Part shown: piece by piece, positions 11,435-21,441 of the stretch | Layout: each line of letters opens with the position of its first letter | Position numbering within the stretch: the stretch's first letter is position 1 | Source: Mesoplasma coleopterae | GTDB lineage: Bacteria; Bacillota_I; Bacilli_A; Mycoplasmatales; Mycoplasmataceae | DNA length: 64,000 nt | Assembly (NCBI RefSeq): GCF_002804245.1 | Contig: NZ_CP024968.1 | Location: 558,001-622,000 of the forward strand | Direction: 5' to 3' | The notes under the pieces: model-generated | What the model saw: only the letters and a program-made list of their open reading frames with translations | Database searches by the model: none | What the model was told of the DNA's origin: nothing | Translations under genes and position numbers: made by a program

Positions 11435-12364
11435 TTAATAGTTATCTCTATATTTTTCTATAAATTTTAAAATATCATCAATTACTACTTCATTTAATTC
11501 TTCTTCTAATAATTTATTTTTAAGGTTTTGGTAAATTTTAAAGTCTGTATCTAAACCTAACTTAGTAAATCTATAAAATAATTTTTGCGAATCTTTTCCC
11601 ATTTTTGTATAGTTATCTAATCCACCACTTTGAATTAAGATTGGTAGGTCTTTTGTTATAAATTCATTGTTTGAATTTTTTGAAATGAATTTATTTCCAA
11701 CAGCAATATCTTTAAAAGCTGAAAAACTTAGTTTTAAATTACATAAAGGATCATTATTATACTTTTGAACATATTTTAAATCACTTGATAATCACTGATT
11801 ATCAAATTTCAATAATGGATTATGACTTTTATTAATTCTTTTCTCTCTAATGTTATTAAGGAATTTTGCATCATTTCTTACATTAAAAATTACTTGATTT
11901 AAATTCATGTACTTTAAAAATAAATTTGAAATAAAATAATTATAATCACGAGTATTCATTAAAATTAATCCAGCAATTTCTTCTGAATATTTAATTGAAA
12001 AAGTTCTTGCTAAATTACCACCTAGTCCTTGACCTAGCATAAAAATTGGTAAGTCTGGATGATATCTTTTAATTCAAGTATTAATATTTTTAACATCCTC
12101 AACTAATTTACTTCACCCTTGTTTTTTATCAAAGAAAATGTTTGAACCATCAGATTCGTCTCTACTTTCTCCAATGCTTCTTAAATCAGTACCAACAACT
12201 AAAATGTTATGTTCTCCCATTAATTTAGCAAAGTCATCATACATTCCCATATGTTCATCAAAGTTTGGCACTACTTGAATAACAGCAATTGGTTTTTCAG
12301 ATGTTTTTCATTCAAAATTAATTAATTCTTTTCCATCAATCATTTGTAATTGAAATTTTCTCAT
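11435..12364 (-). CDS. Lysophospholipase-like alpha/beta hydrolase with degenerate active site
   Basis: 309 aa, S33/monoacylglycerol-lipase-type fold. PNFDEHMGMYDDFAKLM matches the family's oxyanion-side motif and TDLRSIGESR the D-H-R-G-H-G-x-S region. At the nucleophile elbow the sequence reads FMLGQGLGG, where active members have G-H-S-M-G, so the catalytic Ser is Gly. Near the C-terminus the usual R-H-E-x-L-N-E reads KNKLLEE, so the His is gone too, while Asp in GGLDNY remains. The protein is therefore probably not a hydrolase in the usual sense. It sits 3 nt downstream of the RNase H gene. No signal peptide, so cytosolic or membrane-peripheral. Confidence 0.8.
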
Positions 12365-12367
12365 CTT

Positions 12368-12991
12368 CTAAACCTCCTTAACATATTCTTCAAATGTTGC
12401 ATTAGCTGCTAATTGGTCAGCTAAGTCATTGTAATAATCATTACTATGACCTTTAACTCAAATAAATTCTATTTCAACTTTAGTTCTGATTTGATCAACA
12501 TATTTAATATATTCAATGCCTTCATCAGATTTTGCTTTTCATTCATGATTAGCTCATTTGGCAATACCTTCATAATCATGATATAAATATAACTTTGGAA
12601 TGTTATTAGCATATGCAAATAACATAACTCTTTTAGCACCTTGCAATTCTCCACTTACATTTCACATTGATTTTAATTCATCATCACGATATCTTTTAGA
12701 AAAGTGAAACTCTTTATTTTTTCACATTACAACAGCACCATATGAATAAGTGTTGTTTGCTTTTATAAAACTACCATCACTATATGCAACAGCTACATTT
12801 TCATTAATTTCAGCATTAATTTTAACAGGTTTAGGTTTTGAAACAACACCAGTTATGAAAGCTTCAGCATCAGCTTTACTTGAAAAAGATTTATAAACTG
12901 CATTATTGAATCCTTCAACTTGAGCTTTACATTCATCTCAAGTAGTATAAACACCAATGTTTCTTCCCTTTTTAACAGCGTAATATTTCAT
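12368..12991 (-). CDS. Ribonuclease H1 with N-terminal viroplasmin (hybrid-binding) domain
   Basis: 207 aa. Residues 1-50 (MKYYAVKKGRNIGVY, then FSSKADAEAFI) form the caulimovirus viroplasmin-like domain that binds RNA:DNA hybrids. The catalytic RNase H domain follows, with D in AYSDGSF, E in SGELQGA, D in YHDYEGI, and a final acidic/His region VKGHSNDYYNDLADQLA. It removes RNA from hybrids, such as primers and R-loops. SD AAAGGAGG with the start codon following TTTAGAT. It lies 27 nt downstream of proS, and its own end carries the SD of the next gene (AAGGAGG). Five TGA Trp codons. Confidence 0.93.
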
Positions 12992-13018
12992 ATCTAAACC
13001 TCCTTTTTCTTTATTAAA

Positions 13019-14440
13019 TTAATAAGCTCTAGCAAAGTAAACTTTTAAAGTTGTTTCCTTATTACAATTAAAACATTTTTCAGTTTTATTATCTTGTTCA
13101 AATGGAATACAACGTGAGTTAGTTGAAGTTTGTTTTTTAACATCCTCTTCACATGCAATTTCTCCACAGAACGGAACTAAAACAAATCCTTGATTTTGAC
13201 CTAAAATATTTTTATATTCTTCGATTGAACTAGCTTTTGAAGTTCTATCTTCACGGTTTTTCAATGCTTTAGCATATAAATTAGCATCATAGTCCTTAAT
13301 CATTTGATCAACAATTGTTTCAACTTCATTTAAATTAACTTGAATTTTTTCTCTTGTATCTCTTCTTGAAATAGTTACTTGATTATTTTCTAAGTCTCTT
13401 GGTCCTACTTCAATTCTTAAAGGAATACCTTTGATTTCAGCTTCACTAATTTTAAATCCAAATGATTTATCAGTTTTATCAATATCAACACGGTATTTGT
13501 TTTTTAATAAGTTTCTAATCTCTTCAGTTACTTTAATTACTTCATCAGTTTCTTTAATTTGAATTAACCTAACTTGAATTGGTGAAACCATTGAAGGAAG
13601 TACTAATCCATTATCATCAGAATGAGTCATAATGATAGCTCCTATTAATCTTGTTGAAACTCCTCAACTTGTTGAGTAAGCATGTTCAAGTTTTCCTTCT
13701 TTATTTTGAAATTTAATTTCATAAGGTTTTGAGAAGTTATCTGCAAAGTAATGAGAAGTTCCACATTGTAATGCTTGTCCATCATGCATTAATGATTCAA
13801 TAGTATATGTTGAATCAGCTCCAGCAAATTTTTCTTTCTCTGTTTTTTTACCAGGAATAACTGGTAATAACAACGCATTTTGAGCAAACTCAGTATATGT
13901 GTCTAAGATTTTTAAAGTTAAATCAGAAGCTTCAGTTCTATCTGAGTGAACTGTATGTCCTTCTTGTCATAAGAATTCACTTGTTCTTAAAAATGGTCTA
14001 GTTGTTTTTTCTCAACGCATTACATTAGTTCATTGATTAAAAATTAAAGGTAAGTCACGGTATGATTTAACTTCATTTTTAAAGAAATTAGCCATTAATA
14101 CTTCACTAGTAGGTCTAATAAATAATGGTTCAGCTAATGGTGTATCTCCAACTCTTGTAACAGTTGCAATTTCAGGAGAGAATCCTTCAATGTGATCTTT
14201 TTCTTTTTGAAATAATGATTGAGGAATTAATAATGGAAAGTAAACATTTTCTACTCCAAGCTCTTTAAATTTTGCATCTAAATATTTTTGCATTAATTCT
14301 CAAATTGCATATCCATAAGGTCTAAAAATAATTGTCCCCTTAACTGGTCCATAACTAGCTAATTTAGCATTTAATACCGTATCTGTATATCATTGTGAGA
14401 AATCCACATCTCTTGGTGTTATTTTATCTAATTGTTTCAT
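13019..14440 (-). CDS. proS: Prolyl-tRNA synthetase (archaeal/eukaryote-like type)
   Basis: 473 aa class II synthetase that charges tRNA-Pro. The short form lacks the bacterial editing insertion, as usual in mollicutes. Motifs: FRPYGYAIWELMQ (motif 1 region), RPTSEVLM and FRTSEFLWQEGHT (motif 2), YSTSWGVSTRLIG near motif 3, and a C-terminal zinc-like C-G-E-I-A-C / C-F-N-C domain ending YFARAY. Start ATG at 14440 follows GTAGGAGAGTAG, an SD formed by the end of the upstream gene, 3 nt away. Its tRNA-Pro(TGG) is encoded at 50890-50966. Likely operon with the upstream unknown gene and the downstream RNase H gene. Confidence 0.96.
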
Positions 14441-14443
14441 TTT

Positions 14444-15058
14444 CTACTCTCCTACTTTTACTAAGCCATCATGACTTAAATATAATTTTATTTCTAATCC
14501 TAATTCTTTAATAATGTTATTAGCATAATTATAATATTGTTCATCTCTTATTAGAATTCATTTGATTGTATCAAAGTGTATTGTTTCAATAATATTAATC
14601 ATTCCAAATGATCTATCAAAGATTCAATCCTTTGTTGTGGTTTTTGCTAATTTTTCTGGGTCTATTCCAATAACACAAAACTTGCTAGTGTCAATTGCTG
14701 CATCACGTGATCATTTTCAAAAATGAGCTCTTGATGAAATATCAAAGTCTAAGTTACTTGAGTCTTGTTTTTGATGATAACCTCATACATGATAATTTTC
14801 ATCTTTATTTAAATCTATTTCTTGGGTTGGTTGTATTCCATTTTTTAAAATATATCCGATGTTTCTAACGTCAGTATAAAATAAAAAACTTTTGATTCCT
14901 CTTTTTTTAATTAAGTCTAAAACTATTTCTTTTTCAGAACCAGCATTAACGAATAATGACTTAAAAAAGTTATCTAATTCATTTTCATTTAAAATATCGT
15001 CTTTGTCAGCTCTTCAAAAAAATAATTTATCCTTAAATGATTTTTTATTTCATTTCAC
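14444..15058 (-). CDS. Hypothetical protein upstream of proS
   Basis: 204 aa from a GTG start at 15058, chosen because GGGGTGG lies 5 nt upstream and no in-frame ATG exists before the conserved-looking region. Trp-rich: eight TGA codons are read as Trp. Notable stretches are SFLFYTDVRNIGYILKNGI, YHVWGYHQ, and SSRAHFWKWSRDAAID. The T-x-x-x-N-x-x-x-I-L-x-x-G-I pattern is reminiscent of DarT/DUF4433-type ADP-ribosyltransferase N-termini, but the remaining motifs cannot be matched, so I do not assign it. No TM segment. The proS start lies 3 nt after its stop, so the two are coupled. Confidence 0.7.
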
Positions 15059-15111
15059 TATACCACCCCAGACTATATAATATTATATAATTTTTTAACA
15101 ATTTTTGATAT

Positions 15112-15138
15112 AAAAAAGCCACCTATTAAGGTAGCTTC
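15112..15138 (-). terminator. Terminator of tRNA-Ser
   Basis: On the minus strand AAGCTACCT TAAT AGGTGGCTT gives a 9-bp stem (one U-G) followed by TTTTTT, 12 nt after the tRNA 3' end. Confidence 0.8.
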
Positions 15139-15149
15139 ATTATTTTTAC

Positions 15150-15239
15150 TGGCGGGTTAAAAGAGACTCGAACTCTTGCGCCGGAAACCGACCTAACACC
15201 TTAGCAGGGTGTCCTCTTCACCAACTTGAGTATTAACCC
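15150..15239 (-). tRNA. tRNA-Ser (anticodon GCT)
   Basis: 90 nt with a long variable arm. Acceptor GGGTTAA/TTAACCC, discriminator G, encoded CCA. Anticodon loop CTGCTAA reads AGC/AGU Ser codons. It has its own promoter and terminator. Confidence 0.96.
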
Positions 15240-15255
15240 ATTAATACACTTAATT

Positions 15256-15284
15256 ATTATAACAATTAAGTGCAACATATTCAA
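15256..15284 (-). promoter_or_regulatory. Promoter of tRNA-Ser
   Basis: TTGAAT (15279-15284), 17-bp spacer, perfect TATAAT (15256-15261) on the minus strand; 16 nt lie between the -10 box and the tRNA 5' end. The -10 lies inside an inverted repeat (CACTTAATT/AATTAAGTG). Confidence 0.75.
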
Positions 15285-15288
15285 AAAA

Positions 15289-15756
15289 TTATTTATGATA
15301 TTTTTCATTATTCATTATTTTAAAGGCACGATATATTTGTTCTGCCAATATAACTCTAAATAACTGGTGGGGTAATGTAATGTTTCCAAAAGAAACTTTT
15401 TTAAAATTTTGTGCTAAAAATTTATCACTATAACCATCACTTGGCCCTATAATAAATGCAATTTTTGCTTGTTTTAAATTCTTATTGTTTTCAATGATTG
15501 ATGTAAATTCTTCTGTTGAATAATTTTTGGAACTAACGTCCATACAAATTATTTCATGATCAGAAAATGCTTTTAATTTTTCTAATAATAAATCAGAATT
15601 AATATTTTTATTCACAATATCTTCTTTTTGATATTCTTCTTTAAGTTCAATAACTTGTAAATTAGCATATTTGGAAATTCTGTTTGCGTATTCATTAAAT
15701 GAATCAATAAAGAATTTTTTATCTAATTTACCAAAACAAATTATTTTAATATTCAT
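15289..15756 (-). CDS. rlmH: 23S rRNA pseudouridine-1915 N3-methyltransferase
   Basis: 155 aa, the standard RlmH (SPOUT family) length. It methylates pseudouridine 1915 in helix 69 on assembled 70S ribosomes. The SAM-binding knot shows IIGPSDGYS and FGNITLPHQLFRVILAEQIYRA, ending NNEKYHK, all typical of RlmH. It starts 12 nt after ffh on the same strand, so is probably co-transcribed with it; the tRNA-Ser promoter follows its stop. No TGA codons, so it is intact under either code. Confidence 0.96.
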   Translation of the reverse strand: MNIKIICFGKLDKKFFIDSFNEYANRISKYANLQVIELKEEYQKEDIVNKNINSDLLLEKLKAFSDHEIICMDVSSKNYSTEEFTSIIENNKNLKQAKIAFIIGPSDGYSDKFLAQNFKKVSFGNITLPHQLFRVILAEQIYRAFKIMNNEKYHK

Positions 15757-15768
15757 TAGACGATTTGA

Positions 15769-17121
15769 TTAAAAACCAAATCCTCCTTTACCCATTCCAG
15801 GCATTCCTGGCATACGTCCACTTTTCATCATTTTAGCCATTTCAAGAACTTGTTTTTTACCTTTTTCAAATGAGTTAATTAATTCATTTAATTCCTTTTC
15901 AGTACGCCCTGATCCACTAATAATTCTATTTTTTCTAGTCAATGATTTTAATAATTTAGGTTCTCTTCTTTCTTTTAATGTCATTGAATCCATTAAAATT
16001 GAAAATACAACTAATTTTCTTTGTGCATCAGTTATTTGATTTTCTGAAATTTTAGCACCAGGCATCATTTTCATGATTCCACCAATGTTCCCCATTTTTG
16101 ATACTTGAACTAATTGATTTCTTAAATCTTCCAAATCAAATTGACCCATAAACATACGTTTCATGGTTTTTTGCATTGAACGTTCATCAATATTATCAAC
16201 AACTTTTTCAAAAAGAGTTTCAATATCACCCATTCCAAGAATTCTATCAGCCATTCTTTTTGGATAGAATGGAGCAAGTGCAGAAACACCCTCTCCTTCA
16301 CCAATAAATTTAATTGGTAATTTAGTCATGTATCTAATTGATAATGTAGCTCCCCCACGAGCATCTCCATCTAATTTAGTTACAATAACCCCTGTTAATT
16401 TTAATTGATTGTTAAATTCATTAGTTACATTAATAATTTCTTGACCAATCATTCCATCAACAACTAATAAAGTTTCATTTGGTGATGTTAGTTTTCTTAA
16501 GTCATTTAATTCATTCATTAATTCTTTATCAATTTGTAAACGTCCAGCAGTATCTAAAATAACAACATCATGCCCATTTTTTTCAGCAAATTCTAATGCT
16601 TGTTTTGCTGTTTTCAATGGTGATTGTTTTCCTTGTTCAAAAACTGGGATATTATTTTTATTACCTAATTCAACTAATTGATCAATAGCCCCTGGTCTGT
16701 AGATATCTAACCCTACTAATAAAGGTTTCTTAGTTTCTTTTTTAGCTAAGAAATGTGCTAATTTAGATGATGAAGTAGTTTTCCCTGAACCTTGTAAACC
16801 AACCATCATAATAACAGAAGGCTTTTTAGAAAGGTTTAAAGGTGCTTTTTCAGTTCCTAAAATATTAATTAATTCTTCATGAACTATTTTCAACATTTGT
16901 TGGTGTGATGTAACACCTTCTTGAATATATTCACCTACTGTTTTTTCTTTTATTTTACTAATTAATTCTTTTACAACTTCAACGTTAACGTCAGCTTCTA
17001 ATAAAGCTAATCGTATTTCACGAAGTGTTTCTTGAATATTTTCTTCAGTCAATGTAGATTTTTTGATATTTTTCTCCATTGATTTTTTCATTCGTTTAGT
17101 TAAAAAATCTCCAAATGCCAT
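15769..17121 (-). CDS. ffh: Signal recognition particle GTPase Ffh
   Basis: 450 aa SRP54 homologue that binds 4.5S RNA and signal peptides for co-translational membrane targeting. The N-domain helices are followed by the G domain with GLQGSGKTT, LDTAGR and TKLDGDARGG. The M domain has a Met-rich end (MKMMPGAK, GRMPGMPGMGKGG). The start is taken at MAFGDF (ATG 17121) because GGAGG lies 7 nt before it; an ATG two codons upstream is too close to that SD. It follows asnS and its terminator and leads the ffh-rlmH unit. Confidence 0.97.
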   Translation of the reverse strand: MAFGDFLTKRMKKSMEKNIKKSTLTEENIQETLREIRLALLEADVNVEVVKELISKIKEKTVGEYIQEGVTSHQQMLKIVHEELINILGTEKAPLNLSKKPSVIMMVGLQGSGKTTSSSKLAHFLAKKETKKPLLVGLDIYRPGAIDQLVELGNKNNIPVFEQGKQSPLKTAKQALEFAEKNGHDVVILDTAGRLQIDKELMNELNDLRKLTSPNETLLVVDGMIGQEIINVTNEFNNQLKLTGVIVTKLDGDARGGATLSIRYMTKLPIKFIGEGEGVSALAPFYPKRMADRILGMGDIETLFEKVVDNIDERSMQKTMKRMFMGQFDLEDLRNQLVQVSKMGNIGGIMKMMPGAKISENQITDAQRKLVVFSILMDSMTLKERREPKLLKSLTRKNRIISGSGRTEKELNELINSFEKGKKQVLEMAKMMKSGRMPGMPGMGKGGFGF

Positions 17122-17173
17122 ATGCATACCTCCAGTTTTAATCTTTATTTATTATACCAAACTTAATATTCAA

Positions 17174-17199
17174 AATAAAAATGCCTAATGGCATTTTTT
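17174..17199 (-). terminator. Terminator of asnS
   Basis: AAAAATGCC/GGCATTTTT hairpin with a 4-nt loop and T-run, 15 nt after the asnS stop; it reads well on both strands. Confidence 0.8.
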
Positions 17200-17213
17200 G
17201 AATTATTATTGAA

Positions 17214-18578
17214 TTAGTATAATAATGTTTTTGGTGTTCTTGGGAATGGAATAACATCTCTAATATTTGAAGCACCTGTAATGTACATAATTAATCTTTC
17301 AAATCCTAAACCAAATCCAGCTGATTTGTAAAATCCATATTTTCTTAATCCAATATATCAGTCTAATTCTTCAGGATTAATGCCATAGAATTCACATCTT
17401 TCAAGAATTTTATCTAAGTTGGCTTCACGTTCACTTCCACCACATAATTCACCAATTCCAGGAACTAGTAAATCTACAGCAGCAACTGTTTTACCATCAT
17501 CATTTTGTTTCATATAGAATGATTTTATATCTTTTGGATAGTTAATAACAAATGTTGGACACTTATTTACTTCTTCACAAATAAATCTTTCATGTTCTGT
17601 ACCTAAGTCTAGTCCAAATTGAATGTTGTTTTCTTCAAATTTGTGACCATTTTCAATAGCTTTATGTAAAGTTTCTAAAACTTCTTCATATGTATTAACT
17701 TTGAATTCAGCATTTACTATACCAGTTATTTTATCAATTAATCCTGGTTCTAATTGTTCTTGTAAGAATTCTAATTCAGTCATGTTTTTTTCTAAAACAT
17801 AGCCAACAACACTTTTTAACATATCTTGCATTAATTGAATATTGTCATTAATATCAGCAAATGCCACTTCTGGTTCAATCATTCAGAATTCTGAAGCATG
17901 TTTTGTTGTATGTGAGTTTTCAGCTCTAAAAGTAGGACCAAATGTATAAATGTTTTTAAATGCTTGAGCAAATGATTCACCGTTTAATTGCCCTGAAACA
18001 GTTAAACTAGCTTTCTTACCAAAGAAATCATTTGCATAATCCTTATCTTCATTAACAGTTACAACAAATTGTTCTCCTGCACCTTCAGCATCATTTGATG
18101 TAATGATTGGTGTAGTTACATAAACATAATTATTTTCTTGAAAGAATTTGTGAATTGCAAAAGCAGCTGTTGAACGAATTCTAAAAATTGCTTGGAAAGT
18201 TTTTGTTCTTGCTCTTAAATGCGAAATTTCTCTTAAAAATTCAGGAGAATGTTCTTTTTTTTGTAGCGGGTAATCTTCAACCGCTTGATCTAATAAAACA
18301 ACTGATGTCGCATTAATTTCAAATGGTTGTGGTCTTGTTGGAGTTGGAATTAGAATACCTTCAATTTCAACAATTGAACTAACTCTAGCTTTAGTACCAT
18401 CTTCAAAACCAATTGTTTCTGGTTTGTAAACAACTTGTAAGTCATTTAAAACTGTTCCGTCATTTAAAACCATAAAGCTAACTGCTTTACCTTGTCGATT
18501 TGATCTAACTCTACCAATAATTGTTACTTTTTGTTCTTTTAAAGTTTCATGGTTATCATATAAAAATTTAATGTCCAT
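17214..18578 (-). CDS. asnS: Asparaginyl-tRNA synthetase
   Basis: 454 aa class IIb synthetase. The N-terminal OB-fold anticodon-binding domain ([18 protein letters not shown]) is followed by the catalytic core with [40 protein letters not shown] and [15 protein letters not shown] (motif 2). Motif 3 [12 protein letters not shown] lies near the C-terminus, ending [18 protein letters not shown] favours AsnRS over AspRS. Two TGA Trp codons split it under the standard code. It begins 1 nt after the stop of the upstream HAD gene, so both come from one transcript with the hydrolase upstream. Confidence 0.96.
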
Positions 18579-18579
18579 A

Positions 18580-19428
18580 TTATTCTCCTTTTAATACATA
18601 TTTTTCTATAAATTTACCAACACCACCGTTTAGGTTAGTATCAGTTTCATATTTAGCTATTTTTTTAATTGCAGGTACTGAATTACCCATTGCAACTGAA
18701 TTTGGAATAACTTCAAACATGCTAATGTCATTCATGTTATCTCCGAAAATTAAAATTTCATCTAATTTAACATTTAATAGCTCCGCTAATTTTAATACAC
18801 CATTACCTTTACTTGCGTTTACATTTATAAACTCGTAAATTGGTGTTGACTCTACATTACTTCTCATTTTATTCAAGACTGTGGATTTATTAGTTGTTTC
18901 AAATCATTCAAGCATAGCAGCTTCTTCTTGTTCCTCAACAAATATCATAAATTGAATTACATCTTGATAATTTTCAAATGTTTCAACATCAACTGCTTCT
19001 ATATCATATTTATCAACTCAGTTTCTTTCCTTTAAAGACTTAACATTAATATCAAGTTTATTTCAATAAGCATGAGCTGGTATTTTTGTATATGCTAATG
19101 TAGGAATGTTTAATTCAAACATTTTTTGCATAAATTCTTTAACTAACTCAATATCAATTGTTTCACAATAAGTTGGTTCAAATGATGATACTCTTGAAAT
19201 AACAGAACCATTTGAAAAAATTGAAATATTTGAATGCTTATCTACATCAAACATTTTAGCTCTAACTGATCCACTTGATCAACCTTGCCCTGTAACTACC
19301 GCTACATGAACACCTTGCTCAGAAACTTTTTTTAACATTTCTAAATCGAATTGATTTGAAATTTTTCCATGTTCTAAAATAGTTCCATCTAAATCTGTTG
19401 CAATTAATTTAATATTAGTTAATTTCAT
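18580..19428 (-). CDS. Cof-type HAD phosphatase
   Basis: 282 aa HAD superfamily, Cof/class IIB subfamily: small-molecule phosphate-ester hydrolase in the cytosol, often on sugar phosphates or nucleotides. Motif I TDLDGTILEHGK, motif II in VAVVTGQG, and motif III/IV GDNMNDISMFEV near residue 230. The C2 cap lies between motifs II and III. The length fits. Start ATG at 19428, 4 nt after the upstream hydrolase stop. One of three Cof-type genes in this window (others at 45241-46062 and 58148-58987). Substrate unknown. Confidence 0.92.
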
Positions 19429-19432
19429 TTAT

Positions 19433-20578
19433 TTACTTTCCCTTTTTCTTATTTTTTGTTGAATTTACATAGAAGGTATTAACTTCATATTTTTCTAAGA
19501 AATTATTATCAATAATTTCTGAGCTAATACCTAAACTTTTTAACGCTCTTTCTGTTGCTTCATCGTCTTTCATTATTTTGTTTTCAAACATTAATCAACG
19601 ATACACTGTTTGGTAATAATGATGCTTTAATGATAAACAATGAGAAGAGTAATCATATATTAAAATTTCATCGTCTCTGGAATGAACTGATCTTTTAACA
19701 AATAGTCTCATTGAATCATCAAATGGAGTTACATTATCATTTCTACAATGCATTAAAAACATTGGAAAAATCATTTTCAAGTCTGATTCATAGTATTTAA
19801 AAACATCTAAATCATTTCAATCCAAATCAGTATCCTGAATTTGATTTTTAATAATTTTATTAATAGATTTACCAACTTTTTTATAACTTACAAGATTTTT
19901 CAATCAAACATTTCTTGTATGAACTAAAAGCGTTTTAATACTTCCGTAGTAAGAATCTGAAATTGCTCATTTAATATTATATTTAGAAAATTCTTCATTG
20001 TATTTTACAATACCATATTGCATTGTAAATCCACCCATACTCATACCAATTAAGCCTATTGTTTCTGGTTTGTGGTTTTCATATAATCATTTCATAGCAG
20101 CTCTAAAGTCCTTAACTTCACTAGCTCCCATAGTAACAAAGTCAGTATTTTCTGAATCACCATGGTTTCTAAAATCAAATACCAAAATGTTATAACCTAA
20201 TTCAATGAATGGTCTAGCTTCAAATAAAGCTCAATATTTATGTCCAGCAAATCAATGTAATGAAACAACTCATTTTTTAGAATTTGGATCAGTAATGTAC
20301 TTCATTCCTGAAATAATCACACCGTCTTCAGTTTCAAAATTAAAAGGGATTAAATTATCTGTAGCTTTTAATTGTAATTGAGGAGTTTTATAGAATTTAC
20401 GCATAATTTTATTCATACGTCTTAATTCAGGATAATAATATTTGTTTTTATTTGTTTGACCCATTGTTGTTTCTAAAAGTTTATAAAAAAGTTTAAATCG
20501 CAAATTAACTCTTTTAAATATTTTAGTACCTAATTTTGATCTATACTTTTTATGCTTTTTTATACTTACCTTGGACAT
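19433..20578 (-). CDS. Alpha/beta hydrolase (serine hydrolase, S33-like)
   Basis: 381 aa with a basic N-terminal region (SIKKHKKYRSKLGTKIFKRVNLRF) and possibly a short amphipathic segment, then an alpha/beta hydrolase domain. HWFAGHKYWALFE, FDFRNHGDSE and the nucleophile elbow GMSMGGFTM (G-x-S-x-G) are intact. The C-terminal His is in YDYSSHCLSL and Asp probably in NDNVTPFDD. This contrasts with the degenerate paralogue at 11435-12364. Substrate unknown; related mollicute proteins are annotated as esterases or lipases. First gene of a unit with the HAD gene and asnS; SD AAGGAG arises at the end of the RpiR gene 12 nt upstream. Confidence 0.88.
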
Positions 20579-20590
20579 ACATTAATCTCC

Positions 20591-21373
20591 TTATTTTTTT
20601 TCACTATTTAAGTAATGGTAAATTAATAAATCATTAAAGTAATGGAAAGGTAATGATTTTGAAATTAAAACATTATCATCATTAATTTCAACACCATCAA
20701 CAATTAATGTATGAACTAAACTTGCATTTAATTCAACATCTTTTGAAGGCACCTTACCAGAAATAAAGATTGATTTACCTTTTTGTTTTTTAATTGCTTC
20801 AATAACTTTTGCTAAGTGAGTTGATGTTCCATATTTTGTTACAAAAATGTATAAATCATTTGTTTGAGTATTTTTGATTCTATTGTTAATTGAATCTCAG
20901 TCAGAGTCTAATAAAGTTACGTTTAAACCTTGATTATAGAAAAAGTTTGAAAGATCCATTGCTGGTCCTCTTAATACTGCTTCTCAGTAACAAACAATAA
21001 TTCTTGGAGAAGAATCAATTAAATTAATTGTTTTAACTAAATTAGCTTTCTTAATTAAAGTATAGTTTTGCTTAATTAAATTAATGTATCCATTAGCTAC
21101 ATTTTCATCATTTTTTGCAATATTTAATTCTGCATGTTCAACATCGTTTGCTAAACAAATCATGAAGTCTCTATATCCATCAATATTCATTTTTTTCAAT
21201 AAGTTATAAATTGCACTAAACCCTGTTTTTGCACGTCTTGCTAATTCATCAATCTTAATGTTTTCTTCTACTATTTGTTTTGAATTGGTTTTAATGTAAT
21301 CAACAATAATTAATTCACGTGTAGTTAAATTATTTTCCTCAATTGTTGATAATTTTGCTAAAAAAGATCTCAT
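20591..21373 (-). CDS. MurR/RpiR family transcriptional regulator
   Basis: 260 aa. The N-terminal RpiR helix-turn-helix (LTTRELIIVDYIK then ARRAKTGFSAIYNLLKKM) is followed by a SIS domain (RIIVCYWEAVLRGPAMDLS, LYIFVTKYGTSTHLAKVIEAIKKQKG) that binds phosphosugars. Such regulators usually control sugar or cell-wall precursor genes next to them, but here the neighbours are a hydrolase and tsaD, so the target is not evident; it may act elsewhere. SD GGAGG before ATG 21373. Three TGA Trp codons in the SIS part. A TATAAT lies in the 68-nt spacer upstream. Confidence 0.88.
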
Positions 21374-21441
21374 ATTTCCTCCGTTTTTTATAAATTTTGC
21401 ATTTGTTTAATTATTTATTATATTTTATCATTTTTTGGAAA

